A stretch of 55,234 bases of DNA, taken from assembly GCA_034433695.1 (NCBI GenBank), contig DAOUAK010000008.1:1-55234 (forward strand). Reading direction: 5' to 3'. This document shows, in pieces, positions 26,259 through 34,777 of the stretch; within the stretch, counting starts at the first letter, position 1, and each line of letters starts with the position of its first letter. A model generated the notes under the pieces. The model had not been told where the DNA came from and did not search any database. It worked only from the letters and a program-made list of their open reading frames with translations. The DNA comes from JASFBA01 sp034433695 (GTDB taxonomy: Bacteria; Chloroflexota; Chloroflexia; DTKN01). Both the position numbers and the translations under genes were made by a program.

Positions 26259-27755
26259 CTATGTTCCTCTGCGTTGCCAAGGAGGACTATTTCCTGCGAC
26301 AATAGAAAGCCCCAATCTCTTTAGAGCATATTCGACGCCGTTCTGCAAAGTAGCCATACTGACGAGTCCTCCCATATCCACCCCCAGTAAGACCAAGGTC
26401 TGGGCAACTTCTGGTCGCGTCCCAACCAATACCATCTCAGCACCCAACAATCTAACCATATAGGCGGCGCGGATGAGCGCCTGGGCTGTGGCCGTATCTA
26501 CCAAGGCCACACCGGTGATATCCACCAGCACAACCCGTGCCCGCTGCTGCTGCACCTCCTCCAGCATCCGCTGTGTGAGTTGCCGTGCCCGCTCGCTATC
26601 TACGGTGCCAATGAGCGGCATAACCAGGATTTGGTCATGCACCGGAATCACCGGGGTGGACATCTCTTGCACCGTCTTCAGTAAGCGAGCCTGAGCCTCG
26701 TGTGCCTTGCGCAGTTCGTCCAATTGCTCCTGAACTCGGGCATAGAGTCGGGCATTTTCGATGGCAGTAGCGGCTTGGTTAGCCAAGGTCAGAGCCAGTT
26801 CGATTTCGCGCCGGCCAAAGTCGCGTCGGTAACTTCTCGACATGAGTTCAACCAGTCCGATGACCCGCCCGTAGGCCTGAAGAGGTACAAGCAGGAGACT
26901 TTTGATTTCCCTCCTTTGCATCTCGGCCCGCTCTTCCCATGCAAGCGTGGGGTCATCCTCCTGGATGACAACCGGCACCCGCTCGTTCAAGACCCGATCT
27001 CTCGGGGGATAACTTTGTAAGGCATAAGCATCTGGAGCATCAACCGGGGATGGCACTCCCGTAACAAAGTGCTTTGCCCAGCTTTGCACGCGGTTCTCCA
27101 CCGGGTCGTAACGAAGAAGAATACATCCTTCGACCCCAATGACGTGCACAAAATGTTTCGATACCGATTGCAGAACTGCTCCCAGTTCCAGGGAAGAGGT
27201 GATGTCGGAACTGGCCTCCAGAAGCGCCGCTAGGTCCTTTAACTCGCGCCGGGCCTCCACGAAGAGATGTCCGCCCTCGACCACCAGGGCTGCCTGACGG
27301 GCCAGGCTACAGGCCCGGGTTATCTCTTCCGAAGTAAAGAGGCGCGACGATTCTCGGTGATGAATCGACAGGAATCCGATTGCCCTGTCCCCGACTGTGA
27401 GAGGAACCATCAGATTTACCCGCTGTCCCATCTCCTCCAGGTAAGCGACTTCTGCCGGGTCGGCCAAAGGGTCGTCCTTGCGGACGATGACGGGCACCTG
27501 TTCCTGAAGAACGCGGGCCGTGACCGGGTAGTCATCCAGACGATACTCGACTCCAACATCGGCATGGAAGCGGGGTTTCTCCAGATCGGGCTGAATGGCA
27601 TAGGTAATTTGGGTGGTGATCGTATTACGTGCCCGATCCCATTGGGAGAGGGAGCAACTGGAGGCTCCCAGTTCTTGAAGAATCTGTTGACATACAATTT
27701 TCAGAAGCTGCTCTACTTCGGCCGGCAGTGGGCCAGGATTTTCTCGCGGTTCCAT
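26259..27755 (-). CDS. GAF-GAF-STAS sensor regulator (RsbR-like output)
   Basis: The 498-residue cytoplasmic protein has two GAF domains (about residues 15-165 and 180-335), each with the VPL core (NLMVPLTVGDRAIGFLSIHH; LLVPLQAYGRVIGLVELM), a coiled-coil linker (about 335-370) and a C-terminal STAS domain (about 375-480) with VVLVDITGVALVDTATAQAL, the strand-turn that carries the phosphorylatable Ser/Thr in RsbR/RsbS proteins. It would sense a small ligand or redox state and act in a partner-switching or stressosome-like module. No RsbT/RsbU-type kinase or phosphatase is next to it. The ATG at 27755 follows AGGGATAGGAAA. Confidence 0.82.
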   Translation of the reverse strand: MEPRENPGPLPAEVEQLLKIVCQQILQELGASSCSLSQWDRARNTITTQITYAIQPDLEKPRFHADVGVEYRLDDYPVTARVLQEQVPVIVRKDDPLADPAEVAYLEEMGQRVNLMVPLTVGDRAIGFLSIHHRESSRLFTSEEITRACSLARQAALVVEGGHLFVEARRELKDLAALLEASSDITSSLELGAVLQSVSKHFVHVIGVEGCILLRYDPVENRVQSWAKHFVTGVPSPVDAPDAYALQSYPPRDRVLNERVPVVIQEDDPTLAWEERAEMQRREIKSLLLVPLQAYGRVIGLVELMSRSYRRDFGRREIELALTLANQAATAIENARLYARVQEQLDELRKAHEAQARLLKTVQEMSTPVIPVHDQILVMPLIGTVDSERARQLTQRMLEEVQQQRARVVLVDITGVALVDTATAQALIRAAYMVRLLGAEMVLVGTRPEVAQTLVLLGVDMGGLVSMATLQNGVEYALKRLGLSIVAGNSPPWQRRGT

Positions 27756-27905
27756 TTTCCTATCCCTCTGATACTCAAGATGTAGAGGCAAACTTTTACC
27801 GCCAAACCCGGTATTTTTTCTCTACCGGTTCGGGGGCGAACGAGAAACCCTATACAGGTTACGGGCGTCTTCGGGACGGAAGGCGAGCATCTATGGTACC
27901 CCGGC

Positions 27906-28589
27906 TTAGAGTCCGGCAGCGATCGCCAAGGCGCTCCCGGCCCAAGCAAGAGCCACGATGAGGGCAGAAGCAGCGTAATAGAGCGCCGGGCGCGCCTGCC
28001 ACCGGAGTAGGTGCTTCCAGGCCCATTGCCCGGTGCGGAAGCCCGCGGGGACCAGAAGCCCGGAGAAGGCCGCCCACAGCAGCCCCTCCACCGCCAGGAA
28101 GCGCACCAGGCCGGCCGGAGAGTCGAAGGAAAGCAGGTAGGCACACGGGGCCACGTACCTCCCCACCAGCCAGAACGATCCTGCTCCCAGCAGGCCGGCC
28201 GCAACCCCTACGGCCATTCGGCTCAACTCGCTCCGCTCCAGCCGCTTCCCGGCCAGAGTGGCTACTCCTACCAAAGCCGCTCCTTCCAGGAGCACGGCCA
28301 GGCAGGAGTTGGCCTTGCACATAACCGAGACGTGCAGGATGGGGACCACCAGTTGCTTGCACAGCACGGCCACGACCGGAACGGCCAGAAGCGGGGCCGG
28401 CCGCCGCACCAGGGCCAGACCTGCCCCCATTGTTCCGAGGCCCAGGCCGACCATGATGGCCGAGGCATAGGGCATGCCGGCCGCCCGCATCGCCCCGCCC
28501 AGGACGACCTCAAACAGTCCCCAGATGGAACCCAGCAAGACGACAATGGTCAGGAGATCGCGAAAACGAACCTTGGTTGCCTTTTCCAT
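27906..28589 (-). CDS. Multi-pass membrane protein, unknown (possible ECF-S-like transporter)
   Basis: The 227-residue product has about six hydrophobic segments (for example LLTIVVLLGSIWGLFEVVLG at the N terminus) with small residues and few charges, and a CKANSC motif between helices 3 and 4. The size and layout resemble energy-coupling-factor substrate-binding components, but I see no diagnostic signature. GTGGAGGGTAATC precedes the ATG. It lies 102 nt downstream of preA on the same strand and may be the last gene of the catabolic block, perhaps moving a product or cofactor precursor. Confidence 0.5.
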   Translation of the reverse strand: MEKATKVRFRDLLTIVVLLGSIWGLFEVVLGGAMRAAGMPYASAIMVGLGLGTMGAGLALVRRPAPLLAVPVVAVLCKQLVVPILHVSVMCKANSCLAVLLEGAALVGVATLAGKRLERSELSRMAVGVAAGLLGAGSFWLVGRYVAPCAYLLSFDSPAGLVRFLAVEGLLWAAFSGLLVPAGFRTGQWAWKHLLRWQARPALYYAASALIVALAWAGSALAIAAGL

Positions 28590-28691
28590 GATTACCCTCC
28601 ACATGCATTCGACGGGTCATTTGAAGACGACCCGGTCTTTCCAGATACGCGCGCAGCCGGGTGAGTTCGAGCACTTAAGTTCATCGCCCTC

Positions 28692-29945
28692 CTATCTGGA
28701 CGTCAAACGGTCCAGGTCAAACTCCGATAGCATGGGTTGGCGAGGTTGCAGCTCGATGCACCCGGCCGGACAGACGTCCGGACACAGGCCACACCCATAA
28801 CATTTCTCCGGATCCACCTTGGGGAACCCCTCTTCGTCTACAGAATATGCCTGATGCCCTCCATCTCGACAAGAAACAACACAGCGTCCGCACTTGGTAC
28901 AACGGGACTTGTCGACAAAGGCTACGGCGTGTTTCTTTGGAGGGAGATCGGGTTGAGGGACAATCCGGGGCAGCGCCTTTCCGACCAGTTCCCCAGGCGA
29001 GCGCATGCCCTTAGATTCCAGATAATAGGCTAATCCCTCCTTGAGGTCATCGATGATGCCCACACCGTACAGCATGACCGCTGTACAGAACTGGACCACT
29101 GTCGCCCCGACTGCCAGGTATTCGGCCGCGTCATGCCAGGTCACGGCACCACCGCTGGCAGCGATCTGGAGGTTCTGTCCCATTGCCAGCAAGGCCAGGA
29201 CACGCAATTCAAATGGCTTGAGGATCGGTCCGACGATGCCGGCAAAAGAACCTTTCTCGTCGATTACCGGAAGCGGCGCCAATGTCTCCAGATCGATACC
29301 GATGATGCCGTGCACGGAATCGCAGGCGCAGAGGGCGCTGGCACCTGCTGCAGCCACCGCCTTGGCGATGGAGAGGATGTCGGTCACCTGGGAAGTCAAT
29401 TTAGGAACTACGGGCAGGCCATCAGCCGCCTCCACGACCCACCGTACCACCCGGTAGGCCTCCTCAGGAACCTGTCCGATCATCAGGTGCTTGCCTTCGA
29501 AGGGAGAATCGGTCGGACAGGACATGGAAATTTCCAAGTAGTCGGCTCCGGCCTCGATGGAACGGCGGGTCAAGGTCTGCCACGACTCCTTCGATGTTCC
29601 CCAGATGCTGGTGGCCACGATCTTTTCGGGAAATTCTTTCTTGAGCAGTCGTACCGATTCTTCCACACGGTCCATGTGGAATTCGGAAATGTTGTCGATG
29701 TTCCCCAGGCCGACCAAATTGCCCAGATGCCGCACCCCGGCGATGCAGGGATAGGCGATATCCACAACATAGTCTTCCATGGAGGTTGTCTTCAGGACGG
29801 CTCCTGCCCAACCGGCCCGGAAGGCGGCCCGGACCATTTCGTAGGTGTCTGTAGGAGGAGCCGAAGCCAGCATGAAGGGATTTTCGAAACGCAGACCGCA
29901 GTATTCGATCGACAGGTCGACATCGGGTCTTTTGTAGATCACCAT
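28692..29945 (-). CDS. preA: Dihydropyrimidine dehydrogenase subunit PreA
   Basis: The 417-residue product has an FMN-binding TIM barrel (about residues 10-320) with the catalytic-cysteine segment ISMSCPTDSP and the flavin-site GAVTWHDAAEYLAVGAT, then a C-terminal ferredoxin domain with CTKCGRCVVSC and CYGCGLCPDVCPAGC (two 4Fe-4S). PreA reduces or oxidises uracil/thymine at the 5,6 double bond with electrons from PreT. AAGGAGGGAAAA precedes the ATG at 29945. It follows preT after 17 nt. Hydantoin- or dihydroxypurine-type substrates are also conceivable in this family. Confidence 0.87.
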   Translation of the reverse strand: MVIYKRPDVDLSIEYCGLRFENPFMLASAPPTDTYEMVRAAFRAGWAGAVLKTTSMEDYVVDIAYPCIAGVRHLGNLVGLGNIDNISEFHMDRVEESVRLLKKEFPEKIVATSIWGTSKESWQTLTRRSIEAGADYLEISMSCPTDSPFEGKHLMIGQVPEEAYRVVRWVVEAADGLPVVPKLTSQVTDILSIAKAVAAAGASALCACDSVHGIIGIDLETLAPLPVIDEKGSFAGIVGPILKPFELRVLALLAMGQNLQIAASGGAVTWHDAAEYLAVGATVVQFCTAVMLYGVGIIDDLKEGLAYYLESKGMRSPGELVGKALPRIVPQPDLPPKKHAVAFVDKSRCTKCGRCVVSCRDGGHQAYSVDEEGFPKVDPEKCYGCGLCPDVCPAGCIELQPRQPMLSEFDLDRLTSR

Positions 29946-29962
29946 TTTTCCCTCCTTATAGG

Positions 29963-31318
29963 TCACCGTGTCAGATACCGGTGAATAGCCTGGGCGGCCC
30001 TTTTGCCCTCGGCCACCGACTGAACTACGGTGCGTCGCCCGCCCAGGATATCACCGGCGGCAAAGATGCCCTCCTGGGAGGTCGCTCCGGTTTCCGGATC
30101 GACAACTAGGTAGCCATTAGGTGTGGTTTTCAACCCCTCGGCACACTTCAGGAAATTTTCTTCCACCCGCTGTCCGACGGCGATGATGACCGTATCGGCC
30201 GGCATGACCAGTCGAGTGCCTGGAATATCCCTCATATTGTCTGGGGTAAAACGCCCCGGGACTTTCCAGGTGGTGCGTATACCCTCCAGACCGACCACCC
30301 GCCCATGGTCACCCAGGATGCGCAACGGACGCATCCGGGAGGTGAAGAAAACACCTTCCTCAAGCGCCTGCTGCTTATCCTTCTCGAAAGCGTCCATCTC
30401 GGCGGGTGTGCCGATGGCTGTCACGTTGACCACCTCGGCTCCCATACGAAGCGCACAGCATGCGGCGTTCAGCGAAGCGCTGCCTCCACCGATCACAACG
30501 ACTTCGCGGCCGATGGCCACCGGACGTTCGGTCGAGAGACCGGCAGCCGCCCGGAGTACATCGAGGGCTGTGTAGACGCCTTCCAGTTCTTCACCAGGAA
30601 GGCCCAGGGTCAACGCCTGCTGCACCCCCACCGCCAGCAAGACGGCCCCATAGCCTTGGGATAGAAGATTGGCCAGGTGTACTCCTTCATTCAGGGGAAC
30701 ACCACAGCGAATCTCCACGCCCATATCCTGCACCAGCTCCACCTCGTAGGTAACCACAGCACGAGGCAGTTTGAAAGGGGGAATGCTGGAAACCAGTGCT
30801 CCACCGGCTCTGTCCCGGGCTTCCAGGACCGTTACGGGGTGACCGAACTGGCGGAGCATTGCCGCAGCAGCCAACCCTGCCGGGCCTGCCCCGACCACAG
30901 CAACCGGCTGAAGGGTGGCGGGAGGGAGGGCCAGAGGCCGCCGACCCACGGCTATCTCCCAATCAGCAAGGAAGCGGTGTAATGAGGCGATACGGATCGG
31001 GTCCGTCAATGCCTCGTTCCGACAGGCTCCCTCACAGAGCGTGTCGGCTGGGCAAACCCGGCCACAGACACCAGCGAAGATGTTGGCTTCTCGCACCAGA
31101 CGCACGGCCCCCCGGTAGTCTTGGAATCGCATCTTGCGAATAAAGCCACGGACATCGATGCCGGCCGGGCAGGCCTGGCTGCAAGGGGCATCCTCGCACA
31201 GCAGGCATCGGTTCACCTCGAGTGTTACCTGGACTGGGTGTAGCCCGCGCTCCACCTCGTCGAACCCCTTTAACCGTTCCGGTACAGGCAAGCGAGTTGC
31301 TTTCATGGCTACGCTCAT
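29963..31318 (-). CDS. preT: Dihydropyrimidine dehydrogenase subunit PreT (GltD-like)
   Basis: The 451-residue GltD-like iron-sulfur flavoprotein has N-terminal Cys clusters CLLCEDAPCSQACPAG (about 40-55) and CGRVCPADTLCEGAC (about 85-105), the FAD motif VAVVGAGPAGLAAA (about 140) and the NAD(P) motif EVVVIGGGSASLNAA (about 270), ending with FAAGDILGG. It passes electrons between NAD(P)H and PreA. GGAGG lies 8 nt before the ATG at 31318. Confidence 0.87.
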   Translation of the reverse strand: MSVAMKATRLPVPERLKGFDEVERGLHPVQVTLEVNRCLLCEDAPCSQACPAGIDVRGFIRKMRFQDYRGAVRLVREANIFAGVCGRVCPADTLCEGACRNEALTDPIRIASLHRFLADWEIAVGRRPLALPPATLQPVAVVGAGPAGLAAAAMLRQFGHPVTVLEARDRAGGALVSSIPPFKLPRAVVTYEVELVQDMGVEIRCGVPLNEGVHLANLLSQGYGAVLLAVGVQQALTLGLPGEELEGVYTALDVLRAAAGLSTERPVAIGREVVVIGGGSASLNAACCALRMGAEVVNVTAIGTPAEMDAFEKDKQQALEEGVFFTSRMRPLRILGDHGRVVGLEGIRTTWKVPGRFTPDNMRDIPGTRLVMPADTVIIAVGQRVEENFLKCAEGLKTTPNGYLVVDPETGATSQEGIFAAGDILGGRRTVVQSVAEGKRAAQAIHRYLTR

Positions 31319-31343
31319 AGGAGACACCTCCTCTCTCAAGATC

Positions 31344-32534
31344 TTAGCCGTGTTCCTGCCATTTTCCCCAACCTGCCGCAGTCAGGTCGGCTGAACCACA
31401 GGCAAAAACTTCGCGTCCGCGCACCCAGGTACGTACTACCCGGCCGCGCACATGTAGACCCCGGTAAGGGGTAAAATCTGCCCGCCCGTAGGCAGGGTTA
31501 CCTACCTGGAAATCCGGAATGGGGTCGAAGCACACCAAGTCGGCATCGCAGCCCACCTGGATCGCCCCCTTGCGGGGGTATAAACCCAGCACCCGCGCCG
31601 GTCCGGAGGAGAGCAAGCGGGACAAATCCCCCCAGGTCAGGCGCCCCGAATGTACACCGAAACTCACCATCAGAGGAAGGAGTGTTTCCAGTCCTGGGAA
31701 ACCGGGCAGGCCCAGCGTCTTTTTCTCCGAGCGGGTATAGGAACAATGGTCTGTCCCGATCGTATGAAGGCGACCGGCACGAACTTCCGACCACAGGTCG
31801 GCCGGTTCTATGGGTGGATTTACTTTGGCATTTTCCTGGGGCTGCAACCATTCCCATAGCAGGTAGTGAGGGCATGTCTCCAGGGTAACGCGCTCATCGG
31901 ACAACGCTGTGGCCAGATGCACAAATCGTTGATGGGGTACGTGCAGAATATGCAGGCTTCCGCCGGACACGGCGGGCAAACCATGCTGCAAGATCATCAC
32001 CCAGTCCGATAAGGCCTCCACATGCACTAGGACCTGATGCCCCCGGGCTAGGGCGTGCTGCAAAAGAACCAGGGCCTGATCGGCTGGCTCCCCCAACCCG
32101 GAAGCCGAGAAGAAGATCTTTACCGTCCTGGTTTGCACCTGTTCCAGATCCTCGGATCGCCGCACCACCGTATGCAAGACAAAGTCGCACAGGGATTGTC
32201 GGGCCAGCCGCTGGCGCTTGGTAGAAAAATCCAACTCGAAGCGTGTCCCTGGTGGATAGGCGAAATCTCCCAGTGTCGTGATCCCACCGGCCACAGCCGA
32301 GGCCGTTTCCTGCACAAAGAAGTCTTCTTCCCCTGCCGGGGAACGTAGGTGAGTATGCAGATCGATCACCCCCGGAAGTAAGAGCAACCCCTTTATATCG
32401 AGGACTCGGTGCGCGGAGACCGAAAGCCCCTGCTCCAGAGCCACAACACGCCCGTCCTGGATGCCCACATCCAGGACGTGCCATTGTCCATCAGGAAGAA
32501 GAACTTTTCCACCCTGTAGCAAAAGGTCTAGCAC
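31344..32534 (-). CDS. Cyclic amidohydrolase (dihydropyrimidinase/allantoinase family)
   Basis: The 396-residue urease-superfamily TIM-barrel hydrolase has the metal ligands DLHTHLRSP (about residue 60), a candidate carbamylated lysine in TVKIFFSASG, histidines in VLVHVEALSDW and further on, TCPHYLLWE and the catalytic Asp in IGTDHCSYT. It opens cyclic amides such as dihydrouracil, hydantoin or allantoin. It is shorter than most dihydropyrimidinases (about 460), closer to allantoinase or dihydroorotase size. Start is GTG at 32534, 7 nt after GGAGG. The PreT/PreA genes 26 nt downstream favour a reduced pyrimidine as substrate. Confidence 0.82.
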   Translation of the reverse strand: MLDLLLQGGKVLLPDGQWHVLDVGIQDGRVVALEQGLSVSAHRVLDIKGLLLLPGVIDLHTHLRSPAGEEDFFVQETASAVAGGITTLGDFAYPPGTRFELDFSTKRQRLARQSLCDFVLHTVVRRSEDLEQVQTRTVKIFFSASGLGEPADQALVLLQHALARGHQVLVHVEALSDWVMILQHGLPAVSGGSLHILHVPHQRFVHLATALSDERVTLETCPHYLLWEWLQPQENAKVNPPIEPADLWSEVRAGRLHTIGTDHCSYTRSEKKTLGLPGFPGLETLLPLMVSFGVHSGRLTWGDLSRLLSSGPARVLGLYPRKGAIQVGCDADLVCFDPIPDFQVGNPAYGRADFTPYRGLHVRGRVVRTWVRGREVFACGSADLTAAGWGKWQEHG

Positions 32535-32553
32535 CCATCATCCTCCATTGGAG

Positions 32554-32575
32554 AGGGGAGCAAGGCACTTGCCCT
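32554..32575. repeat. Degenerate copy of the stop-codon palindrome
   Basis: Read on the minus strand, the lyase stop TGA is followed by AGGGCAAGTGCCTTGCTCCCCT, which is an indel-bearing copy of the 24-bp palindrome at 5134-5157, in the same position relative to a TGA stop. CAAG/CTTG and AGGG/CCCT can still pair. Confidence 0.5.
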
Positions 32576-33523
32576 TCAGAGGGCAGGCAGCGGATGCAGC
32601 TCGCAGGCACGTCCGGCCCGAATCACCTGGCCCACCAGGGGCAAATCCAACCTTTGCTCTTCTTCACGGACGACCTGGATCAGAGTGGCCAGGTCGATGC
32701 CTGTGGCAATTCCCATCTCGTGTAACATATGCACGACGTCCTCTGTGCAAACATTCCCGCTGGCCCCTGGGGCAAAGGGACACCCCCCCAGGCCTCCCAG
32801 CGAAGTTTCAAAAGTGGTGATACCACTCAGTAGCGCCGCCAGGATATTGGCCGTTCCCGCCCCACGGGTGTTATGGAAGTGCATGGCAATGTTCGTTTGG
32901 GGGAAATCTTCGCGCATCCGCCGGGCCAGTCGGGCAACCTGTAAGGGATTGGCCATCCCGGTGGTGTCACACAGGTTCAATTCCGCACATCCCAGGTCGA
33001 CCAGCCGATGAGCGATATAGAGCACTCGTTCTTCCGGCACGATGCCCTCGTAAGGGCAGCCAAAGGCGGTCGAAAGGCTGGCCCGAATCTGGACGCCGGA
33101 TTGGTGGGCCAGTCGGGCAATCAAAGCAATCTGCTCCAGGGACTCCTCCACCGTCATACGAACATTGCTGCGATTGTGCGACTCGCTGGCCGAGACAACC
33201 AGGTCTAGCATCGTTGCTCCGGCAGCGATAGCCCGTTCGGCCCCCCTGACGTTGGGCACCAGGACCAGACAGCGGTCCAGAAACTCCCTCACACCACCCA
33301 GGACCTCCTCGGCGTCACGCATCTGGGGCACGGCTTTGGGATGGACGAAGGACGTCACTTCGATTCGGGGGATACCGACAGCCATCAACTCACGAACGAT
33401 CCGGATTTTGTCGGGCGTCTCAATAAACTTCGGGAGGTTCTGGAAGCCATCTCGGGGACCTACTTCCACGATCTCGACTCGTTCGGGAAGCAAGGTCTCC
33501 CAGTTCAGTCCTTGGGTCACCAT
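32576..33523 (-). CDS. HMG-CoA-lyase-like acyl-CoA lyase
   Basis: The 315-residue HMGL-family TIM barrel has the N-terminal catalytic/metal motif EVGPRDGFQN (about residues 18-28), VSASESHNRSN, the metal-binding HFHNTRG and the C-terminal catalytic loop GGCPFAPGASGNV (Cys about 265), all as in HMG-CoA lyases. The same subfamily includes citramalyl-CoA lyase of Chloroflexus, so cleavage of a branched 3-hydroxyacyl-CoA such as citramalyl-CoA or a dimethyl analogue is possible. AAAGGGGGAACCG precedes the ATG. It sits directly after a CoA-ligase pair, which would make its thioester substrate. Confidence 0.83.
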   Translation of the reverse strand: MVTQGLNWETLLPERVEIVEVGPRDGFQNLPKFIETPDKIRIVRELMAVGIPRIEVTSFVHPKAVPQMRDAEEVLGGVREFLDRCLVLVPNVRGAERAIAAGATMLDLVVSASESHNRSNVRMTVEESLEQIALIARLAHQSGVQIRASLSTAFGCPYEGIVPEERVLYIAHRLVDLGCAELNLCDTTGMANPLQVARLARRMREDFPQTNIAMHFHNTRGAGTANILAALLSGITTFETSLGGLGGCPFAPGASGNVCTEDVVHMLHEMGIATGIDLATLIQVVREEEQRLDLPLVGQVIRAGRACELHPLPAL

Positions 33524-33535
33524 CGGTTCCCCCTT

Positions 33536-34444
33536 TCACCGGCCGGAGAGATCGTCCAGGACTTGCCGAGCCACCCGGCCGATGTCGCCAAAGTGCTCCA
33601 CAACGTGCACACCTGCTGAACGCAGGGCTTCTCGTTTGAGAAGAGCCGAGCCCACGCCCCGGCTGATGATAGCACCGGCGTGGCCAAAGCGGATGTCGGC
33701 ACGGGCGTAAGCCCCGGCAACATAGGCGACCATGGGTTTGGTGAAGCCGCCACTGCGGATAAATTCAGCGGCATCCTCCTCCATGGTCGTGCCGATCTCT
33801 CCGAAGTAGGCTACGATCTGGGTTTCCGGATCCTGTTCGAACATAGCCAGAAATTCAGATAACGTGGTACCTACAAAAGCATCACCGCCCATCCCGATAG
33901 CCGTGGTCTGGCCCAGGCCGGCCTGATTGATATAAAAAGCCAGCGTGGTGGTATTTCCACCGCTCCGGGAAAGGACGCCCACTGGCCCGGGTCGAAAGAA
34001 CTTGTGTGCCCCTTCAACATTCCCTCCGATCATCCCTAACAGGGCTTTCCCAGGACTGATCAGCCCAATGCTGTTCGGCCCAATCACATGGCACCGATGC
34101 AGTCGGGCCTTGGCGATGATCTCGAGCATGTCCTGCTGGGGAACACGTTCTGGATGCAGGGTAATCACCGGAATGTCTGCCTCCAGGGCCTCGAAGGTAG
34201 CGGTCTTGGCCACGGGAGCAGGCACAAAGATAGCCGCCGCGTTGATCTCGGGATGGTGTTCTTTGGCCTCCAGCACCGTGTTATATACGGGGACCCCCTC
34301 CACGACCTGCCCTCCTTTGCCGGGGGTAACGCCGGCCACGACCTGCGTTCCATAGGCCTTCATAAGCCGAATACGCAGGATAGCCTCCCGGCCTGTTGCC
34401 CCCTGCACAAGGACCCGGGTGTTCTCGTCGACAAGGATCGACAC
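33536..34444 (-). CDS. Succinyl-CoA-synthetase-like alpha subunit (SucD-like)
   Basis: The 302-residue subunit has the CoA-binding N-terminal Rossmann domain (RVLVQGATGREA), PNSIGLISPG and the phosphohistidine loop FGHAGAI (about residue 253) of SucD. It differs from housekeeping SucD in replacing GKTAP-type neighbours (ADIRFGHAGA), so a related dicarboxylate-CoA ligase such as a malate- or citramalate-CoA ligase is likely. The GTG start at 34444 follows GGGAGGTGACCG. It is 3 nt downstream of the ferredoxin-like gene, which separates it from the beta subunit. Confidence 0.83.
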   Translation of the reverse strand: MSILVDENTRVLVQGATGREAILRIRLMKAYGTQVVAGVTPGKGGQVVEGVPVYNTVLEAKEHHPEINAAAIFVPAPVAKTATFEALEADIPVITLHPERVPQQDMLEIIAKARLHRCHVIGPNSIGLISPGKALLGMIGGNVEGAHKFFRPGPVGVLSRSGGNTTTLAFYINQAGLGQTTAIGMGGDAFVGTTLSEFLAMFEQDPETQIVAYFGEIGTTMEEDAAEFIRSGGFTKPMVAYVAGAYARADIRFGHAGAIISRGVGSALLKREALRSAGVHVVEHFGDIGRVARQVLDDLSGR

Positions 34445-34447
34445 CGG

Positions 34448-34777
34448 TCACCTCCCACGCTTATAAACAACGCTCTCAGCCAGATCGTTGAGATACTCCT
34501 CGAAGCGGGCCAGCGGCAGGTCGATGACAATGGCCTGGCGCCCGTAAAGGGCGCAGTCCAGTTCACAACCCAGGCACTCCACACACCCGCCTCGCGCGAT
34601 CTCCGGCGGCGACATGCTCAACTTGGGCACCTCTCTGGCCTCATCCAATACCAGGGGGCCCCCCTGCTTCTGACATACCTGGACGCATACTTTGCTATTG
34701 CAAGTGGGACACCGATCGAGATCGATCGAAACCATTCCTCCGGAGTACACACGAAAGGTCAACACCTGACCGGTCAT
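34448..34777 (-). CDS. Small ferredoxin-like protein inserted between CoA-ligase subunits
   Basis: The 109-residue protein has two cysteine clusters, CPTCNSKVCVQVC (CX2CX4CX3C, about residues 22-34) and CVECLGCELDC (CX2CX2CX3C, about 67-77), consistent with two 4Fe-4S clusters. It has no membrane segment. AAGGAGGTGGTGC precedes the ATG at 34777, and its start overlaps the SucC-like stop by 4 nt (ATGA), so it is translated as part of the ligase operon. Ferredoxin-like proteins are not part of known succinyl-CoA synthetases. It may carry electrons for AOR or PreA partners, or be a structural subunit. Function unknown. Confidence 0.75.
   Translation of the reverse strand: MTGQVLTFRVYSGGMVSIDLDRCPTCNSKVCVQVCQKQGGPLVLDEAREVPKLSMSPPEIARGGCVECLGCELDCALYGRQAIVIDLPLARFEEYLNDLAESVVYKRGR

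Noticed and set aside
26062..26280. A 72-codon minus-strand frame encoding a basic, Pro-rich peptide after the GAF-STAS gene.
   Set aside because: No convincing ribosome site, biased composition, and it overlaps the end of the regulator gene; kept only as a remark.
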